Position numbers and translations under genes: made by a program. Positions 13,141 through 26,419 of a stretch of DNA of 64,000 nt are shown here, in pieces. Within the stretch, counting starts at the first letter, position 1. Each line of letters starts with the position of its first letter. The stretch spans positions 67,966,433 through 68,030,432 of the forward strand of contig CM072886.1 in NCBI GenBank assembly GCA_037013685.1, written 5' to 3'. Below the pieces are notes generated by a model. That model was not told where the DNA came from. It ran no database searches and saw nothing but the letters and a program-made list of their open reading frames with translations. The DNA is from Acridotheres tristis. Its lineage: Eukaryota > Chordata > Aves > Passeriformes > Sturnidae.

Positions 13141-16100
13141 GTAAGGGGGAGGAGAGGGGAGTGGAGCAGCAGAGGCCAGGGCAACACACCAGCCCTTACT
13201 CTGGTGGAGACCCCCAGTGCTGTCGGTACCCACTGAGAATGAAGAAGATTTTTAGCAAGTAACATCAATTTTGCTGGGAAACTGTCCTTCTGTATTAACC
13301 TCTGACTAATACAGGAGGTTTTTAATAAATACCCAATGCTCAATTCCATCCCACACACCTCCCTCTAGCACAAAACTAAAGAAACCCTTTGCTATTCCTC
13401 CTGTTTTTAATCCACCCAAGACCCTCTTAACTACTGGGTGATCTGTTAATCTACCCTGCCACCCTACAGGTCCCCAGACACTTGGGTTTAGGTCTGCTGT
13501 GCTGATCCCTCACATTCTCCACACTGGACCTCTGTTTTCTCGTGTCTCCAGGTCCAGGAGCAGCTTGTGGGAAGCTCAGCATTTTCCCCATGGCACTCAA
13601 ATTCTGAAGAACAGTCATGGTTTTAAGTCTTTCTCCACCACTGCCCCAAATTCAGTGCGTTTCCTAAGGGTTAGGCTCACCCCTATGAAGGCTAGATTTT
13701 TAACTTGTGCTTAAGTAAGAAAGCAAACATTGACAGAAATTAGTTTCTCCACTCTAAATGAGCTCTGACCATACCCCTCAAAAATTGTTCAAACTCAGTC
13801 TGCCTTTGAATCTATTTCTATTTCCCACATAACCACATTAAAGAATAGAATGGGAATAAATAGAAACATAAGCACACACATTCACAGCCTATATCTATGT
13901 TAAGGATATACCACTCACAGAAATACTGATTGATCTGGTCTAATATTAGCCCTTGAAACAGATATTCTGATGCTGTCCAGAAAGGGGAGATGGCAAGGGC
14001 TAGGGGTTTACCAGTAAGCAAAAAATCTCCATACCAGTGGTCTGAAGTCCAGTCTGTGGATTTTGCATATATTAAATGTGTACACATACACACATGCTTA
14101 GCTGTAATCGGGAAAACAGGTTTTCTTTATTAAAGAAAGCAAAAAAAAAGCAGAACCTTGAAGTTGTGCTTGGATTCTTTTCCCTTGAAGCTTATAGGAA
14201 AGAAACCCCAAACGTGAACAAACCCCATAGTACAATGCTGTTCTTGTCATGAGTTCTGAATCAGCACCACAGCACATAGTGTACGTATTGAAAAACAGCT
14301 GTTGGGTGACAGACTGCTAGCTGGGAAGTTCGAGTTGAGTGAAGTGGTTAACCCACATCCCTTCCCCACTGATAAAGTGCTTTGATAAGCAGGCTGTACT
14401 GGTGAATGCTAGCAAAAGAGCCAGGACTGAGACTTTCAGGAATGAATGTAAGACTTGTTTTGTGGAAGCAACCTGAATCTCCTGCACAGCCCTCTCCACT
14501 TGTATTTTACTAACCCATCCCCAGTTACTTTTAGAGCACATTCCTGATCACAGCAGAACCAGTTCTTTGATAAGTCAAAGCAATATCCTGTACATATAGG
14601 AAATAAAATCAGAAAGCTGCTAAAAAGTTTCCCTTATTTTTATGTTTTATGGAAGTATTTTCTGCAATTCAAAATGTTAGTAGTGGTGTACCATTAAAAA
14701 AGGTCTGTATTGGAAAAAGCATGTCTGGAGTAACCACAAGCATGAAACACGTGGGCAGAATTTTTTCTTCTTTTTTTACTAACAGAAAGTAATTCAAGGA
14801 TTTCTTGGGATTAATTTTTGATCTTTGATCTTCAGATAAACATTTTTAGAAACAAAATTATTAATTAAATATAAATGTCATGCAGACGAACAAAAAACCC
14901 CCATTCTCCTTTTCACAAATCTTACATTTTATAAATATATTCATAAGCAGTGATTAGTATAAAAAGGAAAAGGTTCCATTAATAAAAGGTATCCTCCTCT
15001 CAGCATGTAATCTGATTTGTCTGAACAGTTCCTACACACATACAAATTAATATTTCTATCCTTCCGATACAATAACATAAAATTTCACTTTAGCTAGAAG
15101 TGGGCACATATATAAATATTACCTATATAATAAGGCTGAAAGATCGCTGAACTAGAAATATACAATACCACACTGAATATTTTTCTTCCACAATGTCCTG
15201 GTCTTGGTGTCTCTATAGCTCTGGCACTCAAATCCTTTGAAAATGGAAGAAATAAATTGTCTAACCATTGTTGTTTGACCCAAAGGAACCACACTATTGC
15301 TTTAACATAGTTATTCATCTGTCTTTGCATTGACATGCATGTTAGCCTGCATGTGGAGTAAGACATATCCCTAGATATTCCTAGATTAAAATTAAAGCTT
15401 CTCCAGATGTATGCTATTACAAAATAATTTAAATTAGCATCAGATTTTCTGCTGCTGATGCTGACAAGTATACAGAGATAACAGTAACACAAAATTAGCA
15501 GGAATTATTTCAGAAAATTTTAATAGTAGTGTGGATGCACATTTTTATTAAATTTAAGTATTTTTTCTTAGCCTTTTGACATACCACTGTCTGATCAAAT
15601 CTATCAGAAGTAATTTTTCTGTCTGCATTTAATAAAAAAAGTAATTTCTAAATATGTACATTTAGAACAAAACCATCAAAAGATTACTAGACAGGGAATA
15701 CAGAAATACAGGTAGAATTCTGAAAAGCCAGTTAGGAATTACTTAAAGGAAAAATCCTACTAGACACCCTCTTCACAATTAGTAGCTAGCCAGACGTTTT
15801 TGTTAGCATAAAGCATGTTAATTTTTAAGAAAATCTAGGTGGAAGTGCAAGGGCTGAGCAGAATAGTAACAGTGCTCCCTATATTTTAACTAAAAGCATA
15901 TGGTGCTAACATTCAGAAATTCTACAGTGTTTGTTATACTGTGTTCTTACCAAGAACAGGGAGCGCTCAACCATTTCACTTCCTAAGTTTTCATAATTAC
16001 CTTCATTAAAAACTTGGTACAGTAAAACCAAAAAGTGGCTGAGCTTTTTTTGTTCCTTTTTGCACCAGAATAGAAGAACAGAAATCTGAAGACAATGGAT

Positions 16101-17095
16101 TGCATACAGGCCTAATTTAAAACCACTCTGTTTATTTAGGTAAAATAAGTCCCTGCTGAACTGATTATTGTTATTCAAGCCAGCCAACTAACAGAATCGA
16201 TTGTATATTGCACAGAGTAACAGAGATCTTACTGTACAGCTGGCAGTATGTGTACTGAAGGTTCTGAATACTCTGATCATCTATGAAGGGTGATGCCTGT
16301 GCCTCCAGACCCTAAACTGTACTCTGGCTTCTTGTCAAGTGCCACCTGTCACTTCTTTTGAGTTAGATTTTTAATTCTAGTTCAGGGGCAAGTGCTTTTT
16401 ATATGCCAGGAACGAGGCCTAATGAGATGTCTTCTGTTACTGTAAAACAAGTAATGAAAGGTCTCACCAGCTGCTTACAGGACTGATCATATTAGCAGGC
16501 AGGATGCTGTGCTCTTCTTGAAACTTCTGAGGTGGGCAGACCAAATGGGAAGGACCACCAAAATTCTGCTACTGAGAGAAGAATATTCTTGCTGTCATGC
16601 TGCACTGAGGTAGGGAGGAAAAGATGGAGCAGGACAAAAACACTAAGGTCCTACTTCAGATTGATGTTCACTTGTGGAAACACAAAGGAAGGACAGAGAT
16701 ACACATTACTGTCAAAACCAAACCTTTTTTTTTAGGAACTCTGTTCTCTGGCCACTGTGAACTGGTTATGCCTGTAGCCTTCTGAAGCACTCATATCAAA
16801 CGACCTGTGATCATGAAAACATCAAATTTTAACATAAAATACCATAGTTATTGAAGGGCCAAAACAGAAGACAGACCATTTCCCTTTATTCTTACAAATA
16901 CAAACGTGTTAAATATCTAGAAGAGGCCTAGAAAACCCAAAGTAGATCCTTTTTTGAGTCATCACAGTTTGAAGACCAAGATATTGGACTGGACTGAGAT
17001 TTACTGATTAGTCACAGCACATTATAATTCAGGGGAATATTCTGGTATCTAGATCACAGAGAGTGGTCCAGGCACCATAAGAGAAGCACAGAAAA

Positions 17096-17133
17096 CACAG
17101 AAATCCTTGAATCTTCAAGGATTAAATTCTGTG
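17096..17133. repeat. 16-bp bulged inverted repeat
   Basis: Left arm 17096-17111 (CACAGAAATCCTTGAA) pairs with TTCAAGGAT at 17114-17122 and, after a 4-base bulge TAAA, with TTCTGTG at 17127-17133. Only two bases (TC) separate the arms at the centre. This is the longest inverted repeat I found in the window. It could be a relic of a small palindromic element or chance. Confidence 0.8.
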
Positions 17134-17424
17134 AGAGACACAGCCCTGAGGACACAACACTGGACCAAAGCAGAGGTCCCTCACTGATTTGAAAGGCAGT
17201 CCTGTAACCTAAGAGAAAGAGGGTGATCAGCAATGCATTTGATCAGATTTATGTCTTGTTCCCATAAGAGAGCTTTCTTATGAAATTTGTTTTCTTATTC
17301 AACCAACCATTTTGCTATCACTCCCTCCACAGAGTTAGGAGCTGTGTGTGCTGCAGGAAAAAAAGTTACCCCGCATAGGGATACTCTTTCTTCAACATAA
17401 AATATAAATGCTCACTTTAGTGTT

Positions 17425-17437
17425 AAAAAAAAAAAAA
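17425..17437. repeat. A13 homopolymer
   Basis: Thirteen consecutive A, continuing as TAAAAAA. No associated retroposon body is visible. Confidence 0.85.
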
Positions 17438-18892
17438 TAAAAAATTGAATAACTCAGAACTAGAGAACTACAGAAAACTCTAACTGCTGTGCCAACACAG
17501 GAGCTTTTAAAAAACAGCCAACAAAAAAACCACAACAGAAAACACAACCCACACAACTGCACTGTCTGTTCTCTTCTCAATCTAACTCCTACTAACACAA
17601 AATAAAATTGCATGGGAAAGGGTTAAACAGAAATTAAATCTTCAAATATTTTGCCATCTTACTGTTTAATACATTTTAAGGGATAAACCAATGAAGTAAG
17701 CAAAAATTCAACTTTCAAAAAAGCTACATACTTCTGTAAAAATGTATTTTGACAACTATCTCAGCCTATATTGTGTTACACACAAAAAAAAAAGACGTGC
17801 TACAAAGCAGGTTTTCCACCATGCTAGTGGAACACACACCTTTCAGCCCCTAGTTCTGAAGTTTAAAGCTTTCATTGATGACAATATTATGCTTGGGTGT
17901 GAAACCTGCCCTCTACTCATCATCTTGCAAGACAAGCCTCCCTACACTCAAACCCAGCTTTCTATTCCAGCAGACAAAGACAAGCTACTTGCCTGCTTAT
18001 TCTGACAAGAATGGGTTTTACTACTGCAATATCTACAGAAGAAATAAGTAGCACACTGAGTCCAAAAATGATAGTATAAGGATTTTAGTCCATTTTTTTC
18101 ACAGCATCTTTATAACACAAAACTATGTTGCAGCTTAGCACATATTTGATGGAATTGAAAACAAATTAGGAATAGTACGCAGAGATTTCATAAAAGCTCT
18201 AAAGACCTACCTAGAGACACTTTTAACAAATAATGTGCCAGGTCTGTGACATAACTGTTGGGTTGTCTGATGGGACCTCTGGAATTAAGACTTAGAGAAA
18301 ACAATAACATATGCTTTTAATGACACCACATGTAATCAGCTGAGTTATGTGGGAAATGCAGCATGAAAGACACAGCTACATATAATTAAAATTTCAGTAA
18401 AATTAAATCGTTGTAATTCTCCCTTTGAAAAATAACTTCCCTAGTTATCTCTTCTTGATCTTATGCAAAGGAAGCACATGTTGCAAAAGGGGCAATAGAA
18501 AGTTCATTCACAAAGCAGACACAAAATTAACTAAATGTATTAATTCTATCTTCTGCTGAACTATATATATAGCATACTCTGACAAGTACTCTCTTATTTT
18601 CTTCACGCTTCTGATTTTGACCTATTTTTGTTTTAATTTTATGCATTGAAGTTCATAGAAATCTGTCTTTTCTGGACAAATTAGAAAAAAATTATGACAT
18701 TGGCAGGATGAAGACGTCTTCCCTTCAAGCATGCTTGACTCATGTACCCTCTATAGAGTAGCTTCACTGCCCACATTCTTTCTATTTCTTAAGCCAAACA
18801 ATTAATGATTAAGCTCTTTGTTACACTCTTAATCCTTCATGTAGAACCAAGGGTCTGTGCATGTTCATGTATAAAATTTCCACTGCATCAAT

Positions 18893-19000
18893 GATAGAAT
18901 AATAGAGGTTGGAAAAGACCTGTAATATTTTGAAAGCAGGACCAATTTCTACCAGGTCAACCACAGGCATGTTCTGAATATCTCCAAGAACAGAGTATCT
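18893..19000 (-). mobile_element. CR1-like LINE 3' end, diverged
   Basis: Antisense to the plus strand. It begins with octamer-like GATAGAATAATAGAGGTTGG at 18893-18912, then AAAAGACCTGTAATA, followed by AGCAGGACCAATTTCTACCA and TCTGAATATCTCCAAGAACA, which follow the order of an avian CR1 tail seen in reverse complement. Divergence is high, so the inner boundary near 19000 is approximate. Confidence 0.7.
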
Positions 19001-20844
19001 GTGTAATAAAGATAAATCTTATTTCATGTCTTTACAGGAATAGGAGAAAGATGCAAAGTAAGCTGCAAAGAAAAGAAAGAAATATTTACCTACAAAAAAG
19101 CAAAAATAACACCCTCTTTCATTGATGCCAGATCAGTTCTAAGATAACAAATTATGACTTTATAGTCTCCCAAGCAGCAACACTTTTGGTCTTCTGAAAA
19201 CATGATCTTGTCAGAAATTTCTCTGAAACTTCACAACTGAGTCTAATAAGCACATTGAACTCAATCTGAGCTGAAGATGGTATCAAAGCAAAGGTTTTAA
19301 GCCATTTTTCACTGAATAAATGTATGCCAAGAAGTATGGGAAAAAATATTTAACTTACTAACTTACTTTTATTACTCATGAGGAAAATAAACTTGAAGAT
19401 TAATAATGCTGCTACAGCATATCATAATTACCTACTTCATTACCCAAGTCTAGATTCTAGATTCTCCAGGGTACTCACATACCTAACTTTCATGGAAATA
19501 CAATTACTTTTACCAAATCTGGCCACAGGGAAGGAAGTTTCCTCCTGAAACAGAGTTTCAGATACTAAAACTCAGAAACTAATTTGAAATCACACCTCCT
19601 CTTATCATACCACCAGTGTGCTGTCGTTCACACAAAGACACAGGCTTGCTTCATATGCTCTACTCTCAGGTTTTGTCTGCAGCTGGTTTTTGTTAGACAT
19701 TAACCATTTGTGAAGCCAGTATTTTCCATATTTGCGTTCTGCTTAAGGCTATCAGGGGTCTTGGTTTTTTTTTCCTCAAGCTTACCTTAAGATACAGCTC
19801 ATTTTTTTTGCAAAATTGAAGCTAAGAAAACTTTTCTTTTCCCCAATGTTTAAAAAATTCTAAATTACAGCCATTCTAGAAAAGCTGCATTGCCTACTGA
19901 ATTTCAAGTAGCAGCAACAAGATATGACTACGTGGGTTACAGGCCAGGAATGTGGATTTGCTGATCTTACCAAAAATCTATGCTTGCTGAGCTTTAAAAC
20001 TTTCCAAATGCCAGCACTTGCTTATAATTAACAAGCTTGAGTATTGCTTTGGCCCATAAAAATAGTTTCCAAAATCTCATCAAATCAAGACCAAACTCAG
20101 GCAGACCTAAGTCAAAGATGACAGTATCTGCAAACCAATGTGCCTGTTGAAGCCTGCAGAGTGAATAGATTAAAGGAGGAATATTGGGTGTTAGTCCATC
20201 TAAACCAGATTAATGTCCGTGTACCTCTTTTCACTCGGAAGACAACTTCTATCCCACTCTTCCTGTTCCTAATTCCAACTATTTGAACCACTGTCCCTGA
20301 AATACTCAAACCATCAAGAGATAGGGACTCTTCCTTAGGATCAATGGAAGTTTTATTAGCAGAAGTGATATCTCTCAGCATCCCACCTTGGCACGATTAT
20401 GAGGAATCAAATAGATGAGCTGGCTATAACCAGAGCACCATGCTCAGCATCACCACCTCTCTGCACAGATATTGTTCTCTCTCCTAATCCCTGCTGATGA
20501 CCAGGGGTGGTCTTCAGAGCACAGCATGCCTGCACACAATTTCCATTTCTCCCCATATCATGATGCAGGTGCCTTCATCCTCCACTCCATTCAAATTTAT
20601 ATTCTTCCCCCAGCTTCCCAGTAGCTAGTTGTCATTGTTCTCCAGGAATTTCAGCATTGCCATCATCTCCCTTGCTCCCTCCTTCCTCAGATCACCAAGG
20701 GACAACGTAGGACTCAGCAAGAGAGGGAAAAATGCAGAGAACATTATTGCTCTGAACTGGCAGTCAAGAACACAGTTGGAACTCAGATGCTCCACAAGAC
20801 AGGCTTAGGGCTGCTGGGAAAGAGATTTGGTAAGTTTTTCCCAA

Positions 20845-20859
20845 TTTTTTTTTTTTTTT
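20845..20859. repeat. T15 homopolymer
   Basis: Fifteen T on the plus strand, followed by AAATAAATG. No retroposon body is recognised beside it. Confidence 0.85.
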
Positions 20860-22041
20860 AAATAAATGCCATTACAATAAAAAGGTTTCTTTCCTTTTAT
20901 CATCCATACAGCAGCTGATTTAAACATCCTCCAAAAATGACTATTATATAGCAAACAGCAGCATGGAGAAGAATGAACTAGTTCTGTGAAAGTTTAAAAT
21001 TATTGAAAAGTGAGGAATATCCTTGCTTAGATTTTACTACACTTAATCGTCCTCAGTAATTAAAATCCTCCAATTTATATTATATGCCTATAAAAAGTGG
21101 AATCCTGTAATTACAAAAAAAAAGTCACTATCTCAATTAAGATAACATGATTTCCTGTTGGAGAGATACTTACAAATAAATAAGTCACAGCCCTGAAATT
21201 ATCATTTTTGGTCATGAAAAGAAAGTATTTGCAGGATATGACAGTATTAGGTTGCCAGTTTACACTGACCCCAATCCCTGTGCAGTTTAAAACTAACTTT
21301 ACCTCACTGCAGGGAGATGCTTTTCCAACAAACAATATCATGGAACGTTGGTAATGCATCCAAGGGACAAAAGGTTTTTTCTCCTCCCTTTCTAAGGGAA
21401 ATCCCAGTCAGAATCCTTTATAAGGTGATTTTAAAAAACCAAACAAAAACATAAAACAAATCAGCCTTATTCCAGCCTTTTAATTCTGCTACATGTTTCA
21501 GTTACTGGCAAAGAATATACAGAGAGTATGAATTGCTTGGCTTTGTTACATTTGGGAAAATTCCAACGATTAAAAAAAAATAAATAAGATTCAGAAACAG
21601 TTTGAATGTGTAACAAAACTGATACCCAAGTCACACCCCAGATTACTGCTCTTGTGCAATTGACGTTGGCCAGAATCCATATAAAAACATACATCTTTTG
21701 GCTTCCTGCTCTGAAATTTACACTATCCCATTTCAAATCTGTGCTTTTATTCTTGAAGCCAGAGCAAGATTATCATACCGCAGTGAGAATACCTCTGCAG
21801 AGACTCAATATAGTATATTTACAAACCTATCCTCCCTTTTTACCTCCCCAAAAAGATATTATTAAATTATAAACCTACTGTAGGACTAGTAAAATTATTA
21901 TAAAATATAAATTGAAAAGGTGGAGAGAAGACCGCCAATAGATTCTACTTTTTTAATGGCATATTTGAAAAAAGCAGTACCATTCATCTGGCAGCTATGT
22001 TTATGATGAAGCTTTTAAAATCACACTTACTTTTCAAATTA

Positions 22042-22073
22042 TCTTATTACAAATAAGATCTCTTATTACAAAT
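22042..22073. repeat. Two 13-bp direct repeats
   Basis: TCTTATTACAAAT occurs at 22042-22054 and again at 22061-22073, spaced by 6 bases. The first copy also forms a small inverted repeat (ATCTTA/TAAGAT, 22041-22059). Probably a local slippage duplication. Confidence 0.8.
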
Positions 22074-25000
22074 GTAAACTAAATATAAAATGCCGAGCAG
22101 TAAATACAAGATTCAACCTGTATATTTGCTGATATTTTTCTTTGGGTGAGAACCTAACTAAACTGAAACACACCATTTATGCTGATACTGCACAGAGGTT
22201 TTGCACTGTTCTCACAGACTTCTATGTTCACAGCCAAGGAAGGGTTTTGAAAGATATTGGCCCCAATTTTTAAAATACAAGCCTGCAACATGACAAGGAA
22301 AAATGTTAACAACGTATTTAATCCATCATAAAAATGCATCTATTGCATTTCAGTTTACATGACTTCTCAATCATTTTACAAAATATTACATTCCTCTGCT
22401 GTGAATAGCAGTGGTTATAGATAATAGCAATTAATTCAGGTTAATCTATGTATCTGACTACTGTTTTCAAACTTATTGTGTAATATATGCTGGAATAATG
22501 AAGAATTTCCAGAGAACAAAGCAAAGCGACTTCTGAGCAAGCTGTGCAATAAAGGCAATATCCAACAATATTTTTAGTCATTCCAAAAATCATACTAATG
22601 GGAACCATGATTTTTATTGGAAAGTAAGAGATTTCCTCATATGGGCTTCCTTGGAGAAATAAACAGATTTTTTTAAACTTCCTTGGGAAACATAAACATA
22701 CTTAGTGTCCAGAGATTTAAATATGTGAACATCCAATGACAGGCATGAAAGACACAAGAGTCACTTCCAGCACATCTCTTCCTGCTCCTCCAGCATGGAG
22801 AAGACCAGAGAAGAACATTTCCATAAACATATAACTTAGGATATTTATGGTGATATTTGTATTTGTGATTATACCCAGTTGATAAAAAAATGCAGTAGTC
22901 ATACAATAAAACGTTTACAAAGAAATACCAAAAAATGGTCAAATACAACAATGACATCAAAGATAGGAGGCCAGCAGTTGATGGAGATTCTTCCTCTTGC
23001 CAGAAAGACAGCTGTGTTTTCTTTTTTAATGTAGCAAACAAGCAAATAATCTCCACTCTGCCTTCAGGGCACGTTTTAGAAAGGGCAAGGAATATGAAGG
23101 GAAAAAAAAACCCCTAAACTCTTATTGAGTGTATTTTTGGGTGCTGACAAATTTAAATATGAGAAGGGCCCATATGAGCTAAATCTATGCTTGTTTCACT
23201 CACATCTCTGTAACTTATACTTAATTGCTTAGAAATCACAGCACTGCTTTTCAAACACTGACAGTATAGCAAACTAGATAACCCTTAGCACAGGTTAAGA
23301 GTGAAAAAAATAGGTAAAGTTAATAGCAGATTTCTAGCATTAATGATTCATGGCATAGCAATGCATTGAAAAAGAAAGCTTCTCTAATATAAACATTTTC
23401 AACACATTGGTAGGGATACCTACAGAGCCTCTTCAGACAAACAGAGAAAAAAAACAGTGCAAAATCTGAAGTACTGATAGACAAGTGTAATTTCACAGAA
23501 ATTTGTTTGATTTGGTTACTCTTAAATTATGCTGAGGTAGCTGAAACCAAGAAGTGATTCTATGCACAAGAATGAAACACAGGCTAACCAAAACCAGCAA
23601 ACTCTGTCAAGTCATTCACAAACTTTGCTACCAAACCCATATGGCAAGGAAAGCCACTACTAGACTCCTTTTTCTCATAAAATATCTTAATAGAGTTATT
23701 AGAACAGGTATTATATTTTACTTTCTATCTAATTCTTCAATGTTTACTCCATTATTTAATAATTATATTCTGCATTTGCAAGATGGGATGCTAAAAACCT
23801 AACTAATTTGAGTAAGAAGAAATGCAAAAGAATTTTTGAGGTTATGTGCCACAAAATAGTACCAGTCTGAGTTAAACTCACAAGAAATATAGTGAAACTA
23901 TTTAACCAATGTCAGGCAAGATGTATTTTGAGTTTCAGAACAAATGTACACGTTAATAGTTAGAAGAGTGTAAATATGTACCTCCAAACCACCAAAACAT
24001 CAAATCTGTTACACAGTTCAGAAGCACGAATTGTACAGTTTAGAATTAAACCAAGTAGAACAAATACTAATCTTCTAGGACAACCGACAGGAAGTATTAT
24101 TAATACTATTACTGTTACTGGTGGTGGTGATAACAACAATAATAACAATATATAATATCTATATTACAAAAGCATAATCCCAAGTATAACATCATTATAT
24201 GTTGTTTCATGCAGAAAACATGCTGTTTTCTCTGCCTATCATGAGCAACTTTAAAATTCAATAATTACCTGAACAACACCTTCTTGCCCTTCCCTATCTG
24301 GTTCCTTAAAAAGCCAACAGTTTCTGTGACCTCAGTCTATGCAAGCCTCCCCAGACAGACACATGCAGGTGAACAGCAAATCCATGTTGTACATGTTACC
24401 AAAGGGCATCCAATTCAGAGCCAGTAGCTACAAAACTAGAGATCTGCCTTAGTCAGAATTTGGGCAGAAGATCACCAAACAGCTAACAGTGAAATTCAGC
24501 TGACACATGATGCCAAAAAGGACGCAGGGAGTGCAACAGACCTCCATTCTGGCACGTTGGGAAAAAAATTTCACAGCACTTTGAGTGTAATAACCTATAA
24601 CCTAGTACAGAATGTTGCCTTTATGCATGCCTCACTCAGAGGAACTTTTGCAGGTATTAAGCATAAGAAGTCCATTTCTAAGCCTCTCGGTGCACAACAA
24701 TTACCCTATTGTCACTCAGTCCACTGTGCATTGTAAATCTGATTTTGTGCAGCAATCTTGCTGCATGCTGTCATGTCTGGGTGTGACGACTGTGATATTT
24801 TCACTGTGCAAAATCCTGCTTCGGGGATGACAGATTCACCCCCACCTTCCTCTTTCCTCGGGTCCCCCTCTCTGGATAGCAGAACATTTTAATCCAGGCA
24901 CCCTCACAGCAGAGTGATGACATCATGACCTTTACTTACATTTGCTGTCTGAGATGCAGGGCCTGGCCAGTGCTTTAAGGTGTTGAAAGGTATCACTGGC

Positions 25001-25890
25001 TCACTTCGATGCAGGTGTTTCAGAACTGATCCATCACATTTACAGGGCCAGACTCGGTGAAAAGCCAGTCACTTAAAATATTATATTAAAATGTGCTTCT
25101 AGTCATCATTTCTAAAACGTTTTCCTCAAATTCTTTTGGGAATAATTTGAAAGGTATGCTTTATGCTCAGAAGCAATAGGCCACCAGGTGGTTTTAACTT
25201 TTCCTGATTGGCTTGTTTTCTACTCAGACTTTGTTTCTCCATTGGTTTAAGCCCCACAGTTTAATGACAAGACAAACCAGGCAAGGGAAAAAAAAAGCCC
25301 AACACAATATATCGAAGAAAAACACAGAGAAATAGATAGCATTTCAAGAGGTCAATATGAAACAAAATTCCTTTTGAAGTTCTTATCAAAGTATATTGTT
25401 TTTAATCCAAGAGCAACAGAAAATAGCATCTTCAAACAGGTAATCAACTTGCCATAAAAGTATGTTGGAAAAACCAAGTTTTATGAGGAAGTGCATGGTC
25501 TTGATTCACATTAGGCCAAAATCCTGCTGTGGAAGTGGCAGTATATTAGTTAGAAGACTATTGTTACTATAATAATGCAGAAGGAAAATGATAAACTTAT
25601 TTAAGTTTGAAACTATTAGTAAGCAACTGCTTTACATAAAGATTTTTCCTAAATAAGTGCATTTAGTAAAGGTCAGTTTGAGGTTCAGGAATCAGGTCAG
25701 CTTCCAATCTTTTCCTTCAAAAGATTTCATGAATAATTTTGTCCTAAACCACCACGGGCTGAAAATCTTGGATGGTAGTAAGAAGTTGCCTGTTTCTGTT
25801 AGCAACTGAACTGCTCCAGAGAGAAAAAGCCTAATCAGAAGGAAAAAAAAAATCTTAATTCACTTCAAATATTGATTTCTAACAAAAAAG

Positions 25891-25903
25891 AAAAAAAAAA
25901 AAA
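25891..25903. repeat. A13 homopolymer
   Basis: Thirteen A after ACAAAAAAG; simple low-complexity sequence. Confidence 0.85.
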
Positions 25904-26399
25904 TCTAGAGTGAAATTCCAAGGTCTTGAAAGCATAACTCTTTGACTTTTGCCTGAACAAAATAAACCAGGGGATTTGCCATGCATTTACTGTACTACAT
26001 CACACAACACTGCAATTTCTTTTTTTACAAATAAGGAAAAAGAAAAGTAGGCAATAAGGTATAAGAAATGGGGCTTTTTTCAGACCAGTGACAAGAGAAA
26101 AGGCTGTTGACAAAAAGAGTTTGTGTATTAAGAGTCCTTGAATATTTTGCATTAGCAGCAGGATGTTCATTCCTTTCAGCAAGGAAGTCTATTCATTGTT
26201 AAGATTTCCAAAGGTATGTCTTCTTTTGGAAATTGGTCTATTTATTAGAGAAATGGAGATAAATCAACAAATACAAAGAAAGCATAATCCACAGCCAAAT
26301 GTAGTCAAAACCATGCTACAGACCAAGAAATGGTTCATGCTTCCTCAGACAAAAATGTGGAGAACAATGCCCTCGTGGGTAGGCTGAAGCTCTCCAACA

Positions 26400-26419
26400 A
26401 GATGGTGGTTCCACCATCT
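26400..26419. repeat. Near-perfect palindrome, 9-bp arms
   Basis: AGATGGTGG (26400-26408), spacer TT, CCACCATCT (26411-26419), directly followed by a third AGATGG half at 26419-26424. The close spacing could extrude as a hairpin but chance is possible. Confidence 0.8.

Larger units (their letters stand above)
12884..18892. other. Non-coding intron segment
   Basis: Apart from the possible exon ending at 13140, the segment is AT-rich with scattered frames below 135 codons (largest 15094-15492 minus, 132 codons, no motif). It holds the palindrome at 17096-17133 and an A13 run at 17425-17437. No interspersed repeat was recognised. Confidence 0.6.

Noticed and set aside
15094..15492. 132-codon minus-strand open frame
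   Set aside because: No motif or splice support and typical AT-rich noise composition.
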